Below, one piece after another: positions 62,086-64,000 of a DNA stretch of 64,000 bases (its first letter is position 1; each line of letters starts with the position of its first letter). The stretch covers positions 48,953,395-49,017,394 of the forward strand of contig OY997639.1 in assembly GCA_963921795.1 (NCBI GenBank). The letters run 5' to 3'. Position numbers and translations under genes: made by a program. Below the pieces are notes generated by a model. It ran no database searches and had not been told where the DNA came from. It was given only the letters and a program-made list of their open reading frames with translations. The stretch comes from Nannobrachium achirus (lineage: Eukaryota; Chordata; Actinopteri; Myctophiformes; Myctophidae).

Positions 62086-62357
62086 TTATATGTTGGATAT
62101 GCTTTCCACCTGCATGAGAAGCATTTCTGCCCACAAGTGCCACCTCCATTTTGTTTTATCATGCACCTTGGACTTTGTATATTTGATTTACCTGTGCCTT
62201 CCTGTTATTGACCTGTTCTGTGTTATGTTTTATTGTCCTTGCTATTCTCTTTCCATATTCTTTCCATGTTGAGAGCCCGCATTCACCCATTAATTTACAC
62301 AGTATAATCGTGTCTTGTGACAATAAGGTTGATTCTGTACACGGACGCCCGGACGCG

Positions 62358-62373
62358 CGCACACACACACACG

Positions 62374-62410
<37 letters not shown>
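62358..62410 (+). repeat. CA/CG microsatellite
   Basis: About 20 CA units with CG interruptions. Confidence 0.92.
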
Positions 62411-62482
62411 TTAATATTGAGAAATACTCTCCTTCGTCCAAAGAAAAAGGATGGTATATAATGCATACTTCCCTGGTTGTAG

Positions 62483-62760
62483 GAGCCAAAGCCTTATCTC
62501 ATTCAGAATGCAGCCACTAGACTTCTAACAAGAACTAAGCCAGTTGAACACTTCACCAGTTCTCACATCTCTGCACTGGCTTCCAGTGAGCCATAGAATT
62601 GAATATTGCTGCTCATCTTTAAATCACTCAATGGTATAGAGCTAAAATACGTTCTGACTTTGCTTTTAAATTATGAATCATAGAGAAGTTGTCCAGGAAT
62701 GGTCTACTAACCCGTCATAGAGTTCAAATAAAATATGGTGAGGCAGGGTTTAGTTATTAT
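62483..62760 (+). pseudogene. L2/Rex-like LINE reverse-transcriptase C-terminus, relic
   Basis: LIQNAATRLLTRTKPVEHFT, then in another frame ISALHWLPV-like and RIEFxILLIFKSLNGIEL-like pieces, recall the C-terminal end of L2-clade LINE proteins of fish. Frameshifts and stops break it. It is a relic with no coding capacity. Confidence 0.65.
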
Positions 62761-62904
62761 GCTACGGTTTAGTTATCACACAGTTGGAGCTAAGGCTTGC
62801 ACCAAGTCTGAATACTTTTTAATACTGCTACTTTTATATTCTCCACTTTTGATGTCAGCCTACCTAAATACTGACTAATGACATAATCAACAATATTGTT
62901 TCTT

Positions 62905-63215
62905 CTAGGCACTTGGGTGGTGCAGTGGTAAAGTCCCTGCCCACCACCATAGAGGTTGGAATGTCACTGGCAGGTGAGTCAGTAGGATACACACAGAAAT
63001 GTTTTGATTGTTTGAATGTTTGAATTAATTGCATAACGACTACATTGCCATTGGGGATAAAAAGTGGCAAAAAAATTATTGGTGTGCAAGACACCGAAGG
63101 TCTAACTGCTCCCGATGAGTAGGGTGCATTGCATGGTTTCCTCCTCCGCATTAGTGTGTGAATAATTCCCATTGGATAGTGCTTTGGATAAAGGCTCAAC
63201 ATACATTTTCCATTT
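62905..63215 (+). mobile_element. tRNA-derived SINE-like repeat, degraded
   Basis: The head TGGGTGGTGCAGTGGTAAAG resembles an A-box region; the body CTGCTCCCGATGAGTAGGGT and the tail GTGCTTTGGATAAAGGC are widespread in fish SINEs. The middle (62970-63100) is diverged. Confidence 0.55.
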
Positions 63216-63954
63216 CCACGTTTATTGCTGAGAGTGTGCAACTGGATCATTATTAATAGGACCATATTCTTTCATTATTTTATCCTTTCTATTCTAAATG
63301 TTTTTCTTAAAGTGCTGTTTAATGGAATCTGTTTTGCTATCCAAAAATAACTTGCTTTGCCTCATATTCTGAAAACATGCAGTGACCATAGAAGCTCCAA
63401 CTTTTTGCCAGGAGGAAAACTGCTTTTTATAGCATATATTGTATGGCCATTTACAGGTATAACCACTGGTAGGTATATTGGTCTGATATAATGTTTAAAA
63501 TATAACCCCCAAAGAATTCTGATGCATAAAATACCTTCAGCCGCATACTGATACGTCTGGGTTCTCCAACATTACTTCTGAGACTCCTACTGTAATCCCT
63601 GTCAATCCCTCATATACTGTGCACACCCCGTAACCCAAACTGCACACAATTCGGAGCACATATCTTCGAAAGGGCAAGGACTAGTATATATAATATATAT
63701 ATACAAATACATTATCATTGTGTTTTAGAGTGATCAGCATAGTGGGAGGATAGTCAGGCAGGAAAATTAAATCTTACTATCAGGGGACAGATTGTTTATG
63801 CAACATTTCATTTGAAAACAAGAGTACCAGTAGCACCCCTCCTCCCCTAATGTACAGCAGCCTCCAACGCTGGAAGGCATTTCCCTCTACCATCTCCCAT
63901 GAGGAAAGATCCATGTCTGCCTGAGGTGTATACAAGAACACACACACGCACGCT

Positions 63955-63956
<2 letters not shown>

Positions 63957-64000
<44 letters not shown>
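63957..64000 (+). repeat. GATA microsatellite, cut by the window end
   Basis: Eleven GATA/ATAG units reaching the last base. Confidence 0.93.

Noticed and set aside
62864-63265. 133-codon minus-strand frame
   Set aside because: It lies over the SINE-like repeat and has no recognisable domain.

Overview
The window is vertebrate, almost certainly teleost, nuclear DNA. The evidence is a set of single-domain exons with GT/AG borders spread over kilobases of intron, very long CA/TG microsatellites, many short non-autonomous DNA transposons (hAT-like with 8-bp target duplications, one Harbinger-like with TAA), tRNA-derived SINE pieces and an L2-like LINE relic. No RNA gene, CRISPR array or prokaryotic feature was found.

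One large gene on the minus strand fills the window. It is an internal part of a CUB-and-sushi multiple-domain protein, best matched by CSMD3. Sixteen consecutive exons are readable from 60944 down to 2446, about 2.67 kb of coding sequence or roughly 890 codons. In transcript order they give the end of one CUB domain (60799-60944), a sushi domain split over two exons (59796-59876, 58322-58435), a CUB domain split over two exons (50346-50534, 49547-49693), and eleven one-exon sushi domains (46799-46987 to 2446-2628). Every junction between the sixteen exons is phase 1 and every sushi exon carries the four expected cysteines. The 5' end lies beyond 64000. The last sushi domains, transmembrane segment and tail lie beyond position 1.

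Two other gene-derived sequences sit in its introns. An intact intronless DHRS1-like short-chain dehydrogenase reading frame (14754-15692, plus strand) lies antisense in the 12-kb intron and looks like a retrogene. A broken kinesin-6 (KIF20-type) motor fragment lies at 51695-52130 on the minus strand.

The rest is intron with a rich repeat landscape. Regions: 2.8-7.1 kb hAT-like elements; 8.7-14.2 kb microsatellites and a CCATATATGG-bearing element family; 10.2-19.2 kb several hAT-like elements; 33.3 kb a hAT-like element with an exact target duplication; 36.4-39.6 kb a complex satellite packed with CCATATATGG (a perfect CArG box) and AP-1-like sites; 39.8-43.0 kb a fold-back element with arms over 1 kb; 47.2-49.4 kb two further elements; 59-60.6 kb a Harbinger-like and a hAT-like element; 61.5-63.2 kb LINE and SINE pieces.

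The most unusual pattern is a small palindromic module, with arms reading about AAAATAGCAGATCTACAAGC and its complement, that recurs at fifteen well-defined places and several decayed ones. It lies inside several transposon families whose termini differ. A second notable feature is a 60-bp tandem duplication that copies a csmd3 splice acceptor in frame.
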